Both the position numbers and the translations under genes were made by a program. The notes under the pieces were generated by a model that did not search any database, was not told the origin of the DNA, and was given only the letters and a program-made list of their open reading frames with translations. A stretch of 64,000 bases of DNA from Atriophallophorus winterbourni (Eukaryota > Platyhelminthes > Trematoda > Plagiorchiida > Microphallidae): NCBI GenBank assembly GCA_013407085.1, contig JACCGJ010001423.1, positions 1 through 64,000 of the forward strand. Direction: 5' to 3'. This document shows, piece by piece, positions 22,585 to 34,895 of the stretch. The stretch's first letter is position 1. Each line of letters begins with the position of its first letter.

Positions 22585-25521
22585 CTAAATTAAACGAGAC
22601 ACAGAAAGCGGGTTAACATTCTTGCTGTTCACACAGGAAGGTAACACTGGAAAAGACCGAAAAACATTTGGTATTGAATGAGGGTGTACGTAATCCGCAA
22701 AGAACAAAAACGCCTAAATTTACAAATTGCCCAGGATGGACAAGTAGTCGTAGACCAATATGAACAGTGTAACGAACGAAAAAAGACTGCATGATATAGA
22801 AGGGGGTAAAATATACATCACAGCATTCAAGGAATTTCAAAGAAACGAAATACAATCACCATCATTTAGGCACGTTGATAATTCTGACTGTGGTGATAAG
22901 CCTGGAATCCCGCGTAAGCCTGTCAAAGTGTATGTCGACGGCTATTTCACTATGCATCAAGTATGCTTTTCTTCCGGGTTGATTCCAGTGGCCTATGCTG
23001 GTTGGTTCGTGCGTAAAATAAGAAACGGTCTTGCTCGAAACAGTCTAATCTATGAAGTGCAGAAATCATGGTTTTCACCTTTAGGCAGGCAGATTTTTCG
23101 GTTCAGATACGTATATAAAAAGATGCGACAGGTTGCCCTTGACCGTTCACTTTGAAGGCACGTCATTATCAATCTGGAATAGAGCAGAAGCTGCTCCTTG
23201 CTGCTGAATGGATGTCACACCGTCAGCGCGCAAACGCTACATATCGCTTATCGCTATGAACGTTGTAGGGAAGATTGCAACTCCCCAATCGGACTGTTTA
23301 CTCAGGTGATAGGATTTGAAGTATGAGATAGTCATGTGGTCGCGATATCCATCCAGGATCGGCATTGACCGACAGAGGTCAACGACACGCACTCGTTCAC
23401 AGAATAGAGAGGAATACAATAATACAATTCCTTCCCCAATGGCTTGAGCGTTCGGAACAGCTGAATTCAGTGTCCGCATAATCACTGATGCCATCAACGA
23501 ATGAATTACAATACGCCGCAAACAAATAGCCCACTGACGAGGATAAAACCGCCGAGACGCGCAATAATAAGACTCTATCTCATAAATCAGTCGAGCTGCC
23601 AATAAACTATTTGTATTTTCTCACCAGACACGATCGATAACTGGTTTCGTGAGGTTTGTACTCGATCAGTTCGAGTGTGACCCGTTAAACTTAAAAATGC
23701 TTGTTTGCTTATGCAATAAATTTAATGGAATTCATTGCTATTAATAAAATCTCGGACTAAAATAGGCCACAATAATTCTCCAAAATGCCCAAAAATTTAG
23801 CAAGTAAATGGAATTAGATGTTATAAAACGTGTTGTTGCACAAGCTGACCATAGATTCGACCAGCCCAACGTTCCACCTGATCGCTAGGAGTCTAAAATC
23901 CAAAGACAGCCGTTTTTGGGGGTGGTTTGTCGATATCTTATTCCAGCTTATCCTTCATCCCCTCAACACTTCTTGTCTATTTGTCGTGGGTTAATGACAA
24001 CTCTTTTCGAAGGATGTAATGACTGCTTGCTGAAGTTGATTAAACGAATTGGGTTACATTGTCTATCCATACCCCGAAAATCCAATATAGTGAAACTGAC
24101 AGAAATAAAATTGGGCGAATTTTTGCAACACATTGACATTATGGCTGAGCACTTACGCTGTTCTGAAACCATCTAGTTAACACGGAACAACTCCGGTCCA
24201 ATTTTCGAGTCCATTTCTGCGATAGAACAGCTGTTTACTCGTGAAAAAGTGCTAAAAGCGAGTCTAAGCTGCACCTGCCTCGTTTGGATAGAAATCGGAT
24301 CGATAATCAGCTTGTGTTACGTAACGATTTTCACTCGGTTACAAGATGAAATTAAACCATATTTTGTATGGTTGTCCAGAGGATAAAACGAGTGACAGGC
24401 GTGTCCAGTTATAAATAATCACTTGGCTTATTTTTGTAGAATTTTAGTTTTTAAAGTATTCGAAAATGACCAGATGACGTTTTCCGAAAATTGATAATAA
24501 AATTCGAAGGGTTTCGGGTTAAAAGATAAGCCACTTGGATGGGTATTGACTAATGTGGAAAGAAGTGACACTGTGAATGACAAGAATATTAAAAGCTCTG
24601 AAACTAACGTTTGTTTCGCAACAAGGTTCAAATAATTTCGCAATACATGCTGCAATCTGCCATCTTGAACGACATGATATCTTCGATCATTCGCCTCAAG
24701 ATACCTCTATCAAAAGAATATAGTATTTTGAACAACTAAACTGATATCTAAAAAAGAGAAACCAAGAAACATAGATCTTTCATGCTAGTCCTGTTCTCTA
24801 TCAACAGTTTTCCAAAACACTTCTCGAAATGACACCGTGAACTCGGTTTGGGTAAATAACAAAATCAATTGTGTGCTGTGTGTGATGTGGCAAGTCGAAC
24901 GAACAAATTACCACACATACGACACGTGCCGTGTCTACCTTTTTATATAACGATTCGTTTGAATTTAAATTCACGTGATCACGTGAATTGACCAAATCAC
25001 GGGGGTCACTTGATAGCAATCAATGAAATTCAATCCAGCAAGCCCAACCAGACTGATGAATATCACGTGACATGGATTTCCTGTTCAGCATTTAAAATCG
25101 ATTAATCGCATGCTTATCGCTGTCCAGTTGGTATTGGGCACGTGATACCGAAAAGGAGTTCATTCAAATCACCTGTGTATTTTGCTCATGAAAATGGGAT
25201 TACTTAGTCGAAATCGTGGTAGAATGTTTAATATTTTTTGGATAGAACGTAGGCGTGCCGTCTCAAAAGGATAAATCTCGCTCGGTAAAAATGTCGAATC
25301 CCATTAGTTTTGTCACGTAGATTCAGGAATGATAAGATAAATATGTTTTGTCGTTAAAAAAACGAGGAAGAACAAGCGGCAATCATTAAAGAAGGACAGA
25401 AAATCGATATTTCACTAAAAAAACAGAACAAAGGCTGATGTTTAATATATCATGAGGATCGATGAAAACGCACACACATTTGCTCCAGTGAAATGATACG
25501 AAACGAAAACAACAGACTTAC
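22585..25521 (-). other. Intron of the minus-strand gene (about 2.9 kb)
   Basis: Bounded by the donor ATTAAG|GTAAGTC at 25521 and the acceptor at 22585. It contains an E-box cluster (listed) and unassigned frames on both strands (22760-23155 +, 23237-23602 -). No repeat of families A-E was seen in it. Confidence 0.55.
24923..25144. promoter_or_regulatory. Cluster of five CACGTG E-boxes with a 22-bp palindrome
   Basis: CACGTG occurs at 24923, 24972, 24980, 25064 and 25139. Two of them form the perfect 22-bp palindrome 24968-24989 (AATTCACGTGA and its reverse complement). CACGTG is the binding core of bHLH-ZIP factors such as MYC, USF and MITF. The cluster sits in an intron and could be an enhancer. 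This is sequence evidence only. Confidence 0.35.
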
Positions 25522-25613
25522 CTTAATCCGTCCCATCCAATTAGATGGTGTTGAGGAACTTGGGGTAGGAGAAGTGCGACCATTTGTTGGATGGAATAGG
25601 TTTTCGGTGTATT
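25522..25613 (-). CDS. Minus-strand gene, fourth visible exon
   Basis: 92 bp between the pyrimidine-rich acceptor TTTTCATTGTCTTCTGTAG and a consensus donor (GATTAAG|GTAAGTC). Entry is phase 1, exit phase 0. It encodes [30 protein letters not shown]: a low-complexity Ser/Thr/Pro linker. It is called because both splice sites are strong and the phases fit both neighbours. Confidence 0.7.
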
Positions 25614-25677
25614 CTACAGAAGACAATGAAAAGTTAAATATGAGTGAGGAGGAATCTCCCACTAGAACCGTGATAAC

Positions 25678-25707
25678 ATAGATAGATAGATAGATAGATA
25701 GATAGAC

Positions 25708-25773
<66 letters not shown>

Positions 25774-25901
25774 ATGGATGGATGGATGGATGGATGGATG
25801 GATGGATGGATGGATGGATGGATGGATCGATGGATGGATGGATGGATGGATGGATGGATGGATGGATGGATGGATGGATGGATGGATGGATGGATGGATG
25901 G
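25678..25901. repeat. (GATA)n followed by (GGAT)n microsatellite
   Basis: About 60 bp of GATA units (25678-25740), then about 165 bp of GGAT units to 25901, with single variants. It takes up most of the 346-bp intron between the third and fourth exons of the minus-strand gene. Open frames across it (SIHP or MDGW repeats) are artefacts of the repeat. Confidence 0.95.
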
Positions 25902-25959
25902 AAAATCATTATAGAATACATTTAACAGCCAATACGTGACAGTGTAATGAAAGACAAAC

Positions 25960-26218
25960 CTTTGGATGGCGTGTTGGGCACACTGTGCGAAGGTGGTGAA
26001 TGGGCCGAATCGCAAGTTTGTTTGTTCCTATTCGTCTCTGTCGGCGTCAGATTGAGCACGCGCTTGACACGGCGTCCACGCCCTGCCGGTTGACGTCCAC
26101 AAGAAATCGTCGAATTTGATGAAGGAGAAACGGAGGATGATGGAAATGAAAAAATGGGTGAGATTGCCCCCCGTTGTGTTGAATGATTTTCTGAAAAGTT
26201 GGGCCAACTTGCAGGAGT
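25960..26218 (-). CDS. Minus-strand gene, third visible exon
   Basis: Acceptor CACTATCACTTTTCAG; donor CCATCCAAAG|GTTTGT. It is 259 bp, entry phase 0, exit phase 1. It encodes [20 protein letters not shown], a Ser-rich stretch, a basic patch ([16 protein letters not shown]), then [13 protein letters not shown]. It is disordered-looking with possible SP/TP phosphorylation sites. No known domain. Confidence 0.75.
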
Positions 26219-26291
26219 CTGAAAAGTGATAGTGAAATGTAGGCAAAATACTTCTTTTATAAACACTTGAAGAAAGCGACACACCACATAC

Positions 26292-26678
26292 CATGCCTGT
26301 CAGACTAGTCGGCAGTGAAACTTGGACACTCAACGCTTCTGAATGTGTCGCGGTGGTAGTCCAAGACGTTTTTCTGTGTGATGACGACGTTGTACCATCT
26401 GATGAGAGCTCTGAACTACGGGGGCATTGCACACCGCTGACAAACGACAACAACGACAGGGGACACTCGGTGGGGTTGGTATAGACACGAGGTTGTGGTT
26501 TGGGTAAGTTGGTTGCCATGGAAGCGCCAGGCCATATTTGGTGGAGTTGTTCCAGAAACGTGGCTCGGCGTGTCTCGCGATCGGAGGTGGTGATCAGTTC
26601 GTTTAACGCACGCGCCACAGATGAAGGTACCGTTTTAGCGTTAGACTTTCGGGCTCGAATGCGTTGTAGCAGACGTAA
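26292..26678 (-). CDS. Minus-strand gene, second visible exon
   Basis: 387 bp (129 codons, phase 0 to 0) between the acceptor CACCAAACTCGGTTTCAG and the donor GACAGGCATG|GTATGT. It encodes LRLLQRIRARKSNAKTVPSS, VARALNELITTSDRETRRAT, FLEQLHQIWPGASM: a basic, probably helical segment. A Ser/Thr-rich tail ending SLPTSLTGM follows. With the preceding exon's end (LCDQIAFKLKRAKHA) it would make one continuous amphipathic helix, which supports the join. Confidence 0.75.
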
Positions 26679-27484
26679 CTGAAACCGAGTTTGGTGTGCA
26701 ATGATGGTTGAAACGGTTGGGCGCATTTTGAAACAATATACTTCGTGTAAAAATAGTGGCGTTTCGTATCAACAAAATCCAAAAGAATGTGGCCAACGTG
26801 GTCATAATTCGGTCTGAGCCTGAAATCGATCGATTGCTTTTCGATGCAGCAGGAAAAAAAACCGCACAAACGTCCACACGTTAGCACCTTCCTAGATCAG
26901 TTGGTAAAACCTTACTACCGCAGAAACCCTTGAGTATTTATCAACAGCATCATCAAAGGGAACAGCAAAAGATCCATAGGAATCAACGAATACCTAACTG
27001 CAATACAACAATGACTGAAAAAAACGATGAAGGGGTTGGTACTTCGAAAGCTCCTGAAGCAATAGAAGAGTTTGTGAACGAGCAGAGCAACATCAGCATG
27101 ACAGCTTCCCTGCGGTCTTCACTATCACGCATCACGGCAAGCTGTCCTCGTCAACATCACTTGACAACATACCGGTTTAATCAAACATTCCAAAAAGACT
27201 TCGACTACAAAACCGCCACTGATCACGATTCTGAGTGTGTATAACTGTAAGCTCTGTTTCAACCGATTTGAAGCTGAAAGTTCATGCTTTCCCGTTGGTC
27301 TCAAGTGGCACCTAACTTTGTTGCTACAGGTGGGATTATTTGCGATAAGAGGAGGGTGGGTGACCTTGACGTCCAACGTTACAGCTGTTGGAATTTCTTC
27401 GTGAAAAATACACTGATAGAGGCATCTAGCTTATCTAGAAAGGCATTAAAGGTTAATGCTTATTGCACATGAGTGAAGTATGTA

Positions 27485-27700
27485 TGTATGAAAACACAAG
27501 CCTGATCCAGGCAAAGTGCCGCACAAAGACTACACGTGGGCTAAGATAATGTCAGGTTGCCTAGACAGATATGGGACAGGAAAATAGCAATGACTGTAAG
27601 ATTCCAGCGTGCATTCGCATGCAGCTCACTACCGGTCACAAATCAGTTAAGCACGGTTTTAGCTGTACATCACAGAAGTGCTCCACGGTTGCACATCCGT
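27485..27700 (-). repeat. C-family repeat
   Basis: ACACAAGCCTGATCCAGGC, AAAGTGCCGCAC, GTCAGGTTGCCTAGACAG, ATTCCAGCGTG and GCAGCTCACTACCGG. The tail is GTATGTATGTATGA on its left, so the sense strand is minus. Confidence 0.75.
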
Positions 27701-28837
27701 GCATGAGAGGAAGAGAATAGTCTTGTAACATAGAGGTCGTAGCGCATTAAGAATCCTACAATGCGATCGAAAAAAGCACATCCACTCGCGAGCAAGATAA
27801 CGCACGGATAGTAAAGAAGCCGTTGGAAAGATATCTATCTCATTGGATGAAACACGATACAAAGAAAGTTGTTCATTGCTTTCGGAGTTGACAAACGCGT
27901 TTGGTGAAAGTCACCGAACTTAGTGAGGCGATCCAACAATCGCGTGTACGAGATTGTGATTAGACCAACCATCGATGTTAACGGTTTACCTAAACCTAAT
28001 TCTTCGTCAGACTTTGTGATAAATTAGGCATAGACTAGCGTTGGAAAGATCCTTTTTACAAATCAGAGCTCCTTCAAGTGCACAAAATAGCACAAAATCC
28101 ATGCAACTGAGGCCGGGAGAAATCTGTGGGTCCAGTGGTCAAGAGATGAGCATTGAGCTGATGCATTTTACGATCTGTGGTGATATCTAATCATTCCCAA
28201 ACCCAAGCGACGCATATTTCGATGTGAGCAAATGAATGAAGGAAAAACGGCCAATTACACGCGTTTGTTTATTCAACTCGGTTAATTTGTTTACCTTGCA
28301 AGTATGGTTATCGATTTTTTCTGTCAATCCGAAAGCGAAAGATGGATAACATGAGGAAGTGCTTTATCGAACCGAAAAATAAATCACATCGCGGAGTTCA
28401 CATGGCAAAAACAAATCGTCATGTGTGGGCTGGGTGTGAATAGGTTTGGTAATCGCGGATCGATTGGACAAAGGGCGATTGCCGAATACGAAAGATGGTG
28501 AACGTACACATGTCCCAAATCGCTCACGACAATGTACGTGGTGTTTATTTCGATGATGACATCACTACATATTTTGCGGAGAATGAACTTATGGGTGAGA
28601 ACAAACTAAACGAATAGGACCATGCATGGGTCAGTTTTAAGCGTTTTGAGCGCTTTACCCGGTAATCCATATTATTCTATAGGGTTCAAGGTTTAACCAT
28701 CCTGGTTCGTGGTACGAACGCTATATAATAGTGTCTTCAAATTCTATTTCTTCACCATGTAACGACAGTTTCCAAGCTTAATCAACCCGCCATCGTGGGC
28801 TCGATTGAAAACTAAAGTATGGCATGGGGCTCGGTGT

Positions 28838-29400
28838 AAAAAGACCTCGGAGTATGGAAGGGTGCAGATCACTGTCAAAATATTGTCAGGCTTCTTCGAA
28901 TAATCTTTATAACATTCTCGCTAGTGACTTTGCCAAGAATAACGAGCGTCTACCTTCGTCCAACAATAGATTACGCAATAGAGATCTGAACTCCTTTGCC
29001 TCTCGCCCTTTTCGATAAAATTCATCATAGATCGTCATAGTTAGTGATGGGTCTTTGTAATGTTCCATAAACTAGAATATTGTGGCGTTTGGGTCTATGT
29101 GACTTTACCCAGAAGAAGATACGCCACGACATTATGCTTACCCATAGAATTGTGTCTACCGAACGGCATCCACTCAGACACTTGTTTGAATTGTGTGACG
29201 AGAAATTGACAAGCAGACATAGCCTATCCCCATACATCCCAAGTCCACTCATTGATAGACCGCGCCATAGTTGGCTGTGTATGGAATTCCCTACCTCAAC
29301 ATGTGGTGGAGTCTCCGTACAGAGCAAGCGACCTTCAAAGCACAATTGGACCGGCATATGCGAAACAAGATTATTCATGAGCCCTACATTTCATTCATAA
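28838..29400 (+). pseudogene. CR1-like LINE, RT thumb to C-terminus, heavily decayed
   Basis: KDLGVWKGADHCQNIVRLLR, then YLRPTIDYAIEI-stop, then LGLCDFTQKKIRHDIMLTHR, and in another frame VWNSLPQHVVESPYRASDLQ. The order matches the copy at 39745-40585 (KDLGVW..., LRPTMEYAVQAW, RLRGDLI, WNCLP). Several stops and shifts; dead. Confidence 0.7.
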
Positions 29401-30060
29401 AGTAATCCTGGGATGTTGTTATGCGTTTGCTTTTTAACCCTGAATCTAAAGAGCTTGCGTCCAGTAGTGGGATGTAAATACACCCCAAGCAGCCGGACAT
29501 TTTAAAACATAATCATTATTCGAAACAGCGTTTCTTGGACATATACGTATGGAAGACCCATCTCAAAGCGTTCTTGCTGCGTCACCAAAATTGTTATCTA
29601 AAATTACACCGAATTGAACCTGTTTCATTGACGAAGAGCGTTAGTTATGACGGCATGCACTGTGGAACAATCAAAAGCAGACAGCAAACGCGAAAAAAGG
29701 AAAAGGAATGCATGTGGAGAAAATCGTTAAATGATGTATACCAATCGGAAAATGTTGGTTAGTGATAAAATAATCCAGCGAGTGGGTTCGGTAAATACTC
29801 AGACAACATCCGTCATTTAAGTGTGAACCAAAATACACCTGAATTAGTGAGTACAAAAGTAATGTTCCATTGAAAGTTCGGGTTGATAAACCCAGGCCGG
29901 CAATGAAAACCGCTCATAAACGCTTCAGAGGTTCAGACAAAAATAGTGTGAAAAACTATTCCGTTCAAATAAAATGGTGCCATTTAGGCTAACTAATAGT
30001 GAATAACAGGATACGAAAAAACAAAAAAAACAATTCAAGGTCATCAAAACCACCGCTTAC

Positions 30061-30780
30061 CGCATGTTTCGCTCTTTTTAGTTTGAAAGCAATTTGATCA
30101 CACAAGTCTTGTAATTTCCGTCCCGCAGGTGAGGGTCGGAATAAATTGGGGAACAAATGCGACGCGGGTTGCGAGAGAATGAACCCAAGCACGGGAGAAA
30201 ATTCCGGAGATCTCGAAGGCATGTTCGCATTCGTTCCCAAATCATCCCCAGATTCGGAGGAGAGATTTTCAAATGTGTTGGCCAAATCTTTCGGCTCGGC
30301 CAGTTTGGATATAAGACGACTGAACACAGCCTCTGCTTCCTCCAACTGATGTTGAGCATACACAAACTGTGCCGCATCTAGCAGGCTCTCAAAAGAGTGA
30401 CAAACGTCCTCTGTACAAGATGTCACTAGCTCCGCTTGTATGGTAGGAGGTGAGGTTGTGGAGGCGTTGTCTGAGGAATTTTCGTTGATATCCACATGTT
30501 GAATCGTGGAACTTGTCAAATGGCTGGCCGCCTGGTGAATTTTATCATCGCAAGCATCGTCATGTTCCAGTGTGGTCGGGAGTTGTTCTTGTTGACCAAC
30601 TAAAACGTTGAACAATGCCGAGTTGGTATAAGAGACAGAGGAGCTTGAAGATTCGAAACGAGACCTATTCACACAACGCGTCTTCATTAATGCGAAATCA
30701 GTTGCGCGTCCTGCAGAATTGTCAGTGACACTATTACAAGCTTGCTTTATAAAACCTATCCCCCAATCGGATAACAGCAT
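30061..30780 (-). CDS. Minus-strand gene, first visible exon (240 codons)
   Basis: 720 bp open in phase 0, from the acceptor CATTCCTGTGTTCCAG to the donor CATGCG|GTAAGC. It begins MLLSDWGIGFIKQACNSVTD; the ATG directly after the acceptor could also be a start codon, but an internal exon is equally possible. The middle is acidic and Ser-rich. A helical part (FESLLDAAQFVYAQHQLEEA, EAVFSRLISKLAEP) resembles a single TPR-like helix pair, and the end is helical and basic (LQDLCDQIAFKLKRAKHA). I recognise no family. A cytoskeletal or scaffold role is possible if the CAP-Gly reading of the fifth exon is right. Confidence 0.75.
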
Positions 30781-31014
30781 CTGGAACACAGGAATGTTAT
30801 TGGTTAAGACTCGACTAATTGACCGATAATTTGATCACACACGTAATGCGCACGTAAGCAGGTTCAGTGACGTGACCGTTAACTGACCGTTTGCTTGAGC
30901 CATAATTATGTTTAACCATAGAGGTTACTGTCTTTGTTTCAAGTGATTGACCCCTTCTAAGGTCATGAAAACTTTAACGAGACCCTGAGCATGAAGTGAT
31001 TTTATTCTGAACGG

Positions 31015-32130
31015 TTGGCCAGAAAAACGACAAATAACGCAGGGCTTCTTCCTTTCTATGATGTGCGGAACGAGCTAGCATTTATTGATGGATGTCTGAT
31101 GCGTGGATGCAAATTCGTTATACCGCAAGAACTTGTGTCGACGGTCATCTCCTGTGCACATGAAGGACATCTAGGAATCGTACGAACCAAGACTCGCATT
31201 CGACAATACCATTGGTGGCCAGCCTTCAATTCCGCTGTGGAAAATGCCATTCAGATGTGTACACCATGCCGCAACTCAGATAAGTCTGCGAAGCCAATCA
31301 AAGCTTCTATCCAACCGATCGTGTATCCTATGAGGCCATGGAGTAAAATTGCAGTAGACATCATGGGGCCATTTGCTCGGGCTCCAAGTTCGAAGAAAAA
31401 CATTCTGGTTGCAACATGCTTCTATACGAAATGGCCGGAAGCTTTACTATGTGATGATATCAACGCTTCGACTGTTATCAGATGGTTCCGTTATATTTTT
31501 GCCCGTTTCGGAATTTCCGAAGAAGTTGTCACTGATAACGGACCTCAATTCAGAAGTTTTGAATTGGCCAAATATCTGCAAGAAAACAATATAAGACATG
31601 TCCGTACAGTACCCTATAACCCTTCAGCAAACGGCCTAGCTGAGCGAATGAATAGAACCCTCAAGGAAAGTGTACAAGCCATTGTTGACGGAGGGGAAAG
31701 ATGGGAAGACGCAGTTATTACAGCATTGGAAAGCTATAGAAACACCCCGAATATGGCAACCGGGAAGCTTCCATCCGAAATGATGTTTGGGAGAATGATA
31801 CGTACAAAACTGAATGCCGCGGTTCCATTGAATCCTACTGCTTCCAGCGCGGAATACGACAGACGTACCAAATACCAAGAAACCTACAGAAAATCAGGTG
31901 ATACACTGCATCCTGGGCGTTATGTCAGACTCCACAATGCGCAAGTACCGAAAGGCGATTTCAAACTAACTCCACCTAGTCGTATAATAAGGGTGTTGAC
32001 TCCAGGTACATACGAGCTCGATAATGGAGTGAGAGCCAATGCCCGACGCCTCTACCGATGTCCGAATACAGTTCCTGTACCCCCTACAAGAATGCTGCGC
32101 AGCTCACGCTCAAAGGAGAGAGAGAGGTGA
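31015..32130 (+). pseudogene. Ty3/gypsy-type integrase fragment of an LTR retrotransposon
   Basis: 371 codons open. The zinc-binding HHCC domain has H49-E-G-H52 and C82-T-P-C85. The catalytic core has D115 (VDIMGPF), D174 (VTDNGPQF) and E210 (NGLAERMNRTLKE), with 35 residues between the second D and E, as in retroviral-type integrases. A chromo-less C-terminal tail follows. No gag, protease, RT or RNase H precedes it, and the frame opens without an ATG, so it is a 5'-truncated copy. The integrase frame itself is undamaged, which suggests a fairly recent insertion. I could not delimit LTRs. Confidence 0.85.
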
Positions 32131-34895
32131 TGCTGTGTATGCAGGAAGCCGGCAGCCAATCAATTGTTTTGGTATTGATTATTCATGTTTGAATCGGCGG
32201 TCAGCCGTGGATTGTCTGAGGTTTCATAATACAGTTTAGTGTTCGCAAATCTGGTGTTGTTGGACACAGCAAAGATTAATGGTAATGGTAATGCAAAATA
32301 CAATAGGATATATGTATGAAATTAAACAAATCGTACTTTAATGTATGCGTCCATGTGCTTCAAAGGAGGATCAAAAGTATTTTTACTTGTGACATGGAGA
32401 GAGGAAATTTCGATGGAAAATATGTTTGGGTAATTTGTTTTCCAGGTGTTTGTGTGTGTAAGAAAGAACCACTAAGGGATTTCAGTAAACTGTGGTCAAC
32501 ACAGTATTTCGTTCCACAAACACTGCGCATTAGAGTATACAAAATTAATACTGGTTTTGGTATGTAACGATGATGCATGGATGGCGTCTATTGGCCCGAG
32601 CCCCTGAGAACAGGACATTTGCTGTTATTTGAACCATCTTCTTAGTTTGAGTTTTCGGTCTCCTTGCACGACAATGCTTCAGCTTGTTATTCCGAGGCTG
32701 CCTATAATGCGTTTATTCTGACGTCACATGGAATATTTCATCTGTGTAGTCACGAAGTATGTCTGACGAAGTCTGTCCAGCTGTATCCCTGACATTATAT
32801 GTCAATCCATCATCGTAGAGTGGTTTGGCAATTGTCTCTGTCTACTCGCAAAAAGTGTCTCGCTGGATTCCTAAATGTTGTTACAGATGACACTGAAATG
32901 TTTTGCGAACATTTGCGTTGTGACCTTTGTATTTGAATCCGCTGGTTTCAGCTGAACCTTCAGATGAGCGGATGGCTTGGTCTTCTTTAACATTTTAATG
33001 TCAGAGTAATTTAGGTCAAACATGACATGTGGAGAGCGTTCTGCAAGACACTCTGGTAGATTTATAACAGTTGAGTGTTCGCGTGAAATGATCTGCGGAG
33101 ATGTATATTTGTCTGATTGACATTACAGACTATATTTTACAATTTTTCGGTAGTTTTACCGTGCGCTCAATAGTCAACTTAATCAAAACCAGCCTTGTAC
33201 AAAGTAACTAATCAGATTCAAGATTTTATGATAAATAAAAGAGCAAACATTTTACTTATTAACATAACTTTGTTATGTAAAAAACAAGGTGTTGAGCATA
33301 CTATGTGGTCAACAGTAAGCACTGAACGTAAAACAAGTTTTGTTACCCTATTACAAACATGATTGCTCTGAGATACACGTCAATAATGAAAATTTTCGTA
33401 AACTATAGTTATGATTTAGCTCCATTTGACATTCATGAGCCTTGTATAAATGTAAGTCCCAAAATAATAAAACAAAATTTGTGTATAATCATATTTTCGC
33501 ATCTTTATAGAGATATTCACTTAGTGGGCGCAACGAAATAACCGTTTTCTGTCAAGTTGTCTGGAAAAAACCCATAAATGTTTCCGCCATTTGAGTCATG
33601 GCTGTCTGGCAACGTTTCCCCATAGCTGGACTGCAATTTAATGAAGTTGCTACTGGTCCGGAAGACTGAAGGCCATCCGCGACTAACACAACAGCTGTTC
33701 CATCGGTAAATAATGATCAACACTCACAGCTGTTGAAGGTCAAGCTATTTCATTTAGCCGTGGTTTCAGAGGTGATTACCTTGTCGAACAAATTTTTTCC
33801 CGCGAGAATTAGGAACCTTCATGCAAACCATGACTATCGCGTGTGTATATATGAATGAGTCAAGATGAATCGAGATTCTTTATGTTTGTGGTAGGAATGT
33901 TTAATTCTGAACAATTCTGTGGTGTGTATGTGCTAGGGGTGTGAGCAGCACATTACTTCAGTCCACTACTCATTGTCAGATATATTGATACATATGGGGC
34001 AGAGTACAACAGAAATGTATGGTTCGACTAAAGTCTAGAGTTCGTATAATGGTAAGCTGTTCGACTCCGTCTTTCGTTGTGGAAACATCGTAAAGCCAAG
34101 GGGCAGGCATCTATCCACTCTATCTTATCATATTAGATTAGCAATGCATTTATTCACCGATTTACGGCACTTATTTTATGCTTTCAGAGTAAGTTTGGCG
34201 GCTGCAACTTGAATTTTTGGTTCTGATGCAGAGTTTGTTTTACTTCTTATAAGGACGCTGGGACATGCAGGTCTTACGATTATGTTTGGTTTCTTTAGTT
34301 CGAAACTGTGATGATTTCACCCATTATAGCGTGTGAAAAGAGTTTCGCAGGTAATTTTCCAACCAGTTTCGTTACATTTTACACCTGGGTATGGTAGAGA
34401 TCGGAGTTAAGCACGCTTCTAAAAATGTGCAACCGCGGTGGGATTTAAATTTAAACATTTCTAACGGAAGGTGCACACTTTATCTATCACGGTTAGTAAA
34501 AAATTGAATACGAACAACACCAGCAAACATGCGACAGTGAACAGGCTGTTCCACATATAAGAATTCCGCAATGAGTGATACACAGACACACCACGTCATT
34601 GATTGGTCAAAATGAACACGGGTGTTTGGCCTGGCGTGTCACCAAATGGCGCTGTCATGTGACAGTGTATGTGGCCTTGTCCTGGGTGTCACCCACCGAT
34701 CGGCCGGCTGATTCGTGCGTGTGGTGTTCCTCGCCCGTCGTCACAGTGTTCTAATCTGCCGTACATGGTTGAAATGTGATACATCACCACTGTGATAGTC
34801 ATGTGAGAACGGCCTTGAAAGTATCAATGATTCCTTGGAGCACAAAAGGTTTTCAACACACATTGTGAGGCAATCGGCGAAAATCAAAACTCATA
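32131..34895. other. No established feature; upstream region of the tolloid-type gene
   Basis: A minus frame at 33517-33723 looks protein-like (SSYGETLPDSHDSNGGNIYG) but has no recognised domain. The 300 bp before 34896 are relatively CG-rich (CACCGATCGGCCGGCTGATT), as a promoter might be. No TATA box is clear. Confidence 0.35.

Larger units (their letters stand above)
26679..30060 (-). other. Intron of the minus-strand gene (about 3.4 kb)
   Basis: Bounded by the donor AAACATGCG|GTAAGC at 30060 and the acceptor at 26679. It contains one C repeat and one decayed CR1 copy (listed). A 104-codon plus frame at 26930-27244 has no recognised domain. The rest shows nothing. Confidence 0.55.

Noticed and set aside
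22760..23155. 131-codon plus-strand frame in the minus gene's intron
   Set aside because: No domain, no splice support, and composition similar to neighbouring non-coding sequence.
23237..23602. 121-codon minus frame (MAARLIYEIESYYC...)
   Set aside because: It could be a pseudogene fragment, but I recognise nothing in it and it has no consistent exon borders.
25634..26015. Open frames of HPSI / MDGW repeats on both strands
   Set aside because: They are translations of the GATA/GGAT microsatellite inside an intron.
33517..33723. Protein-like minus frame ending GYFVAPTK-stop
   Set aside because: Two frames look equally protein-like, splice sites are ambiguous and no domain is recognised.
34380..34440. 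GAGATCGGAGTTAAGCACG, which recalls the 5S rRNA internal promoter
   Set aside because: The resemblance covers only about 20 bases; the rest of a 5S gene or 5S-derived SINE is absent.
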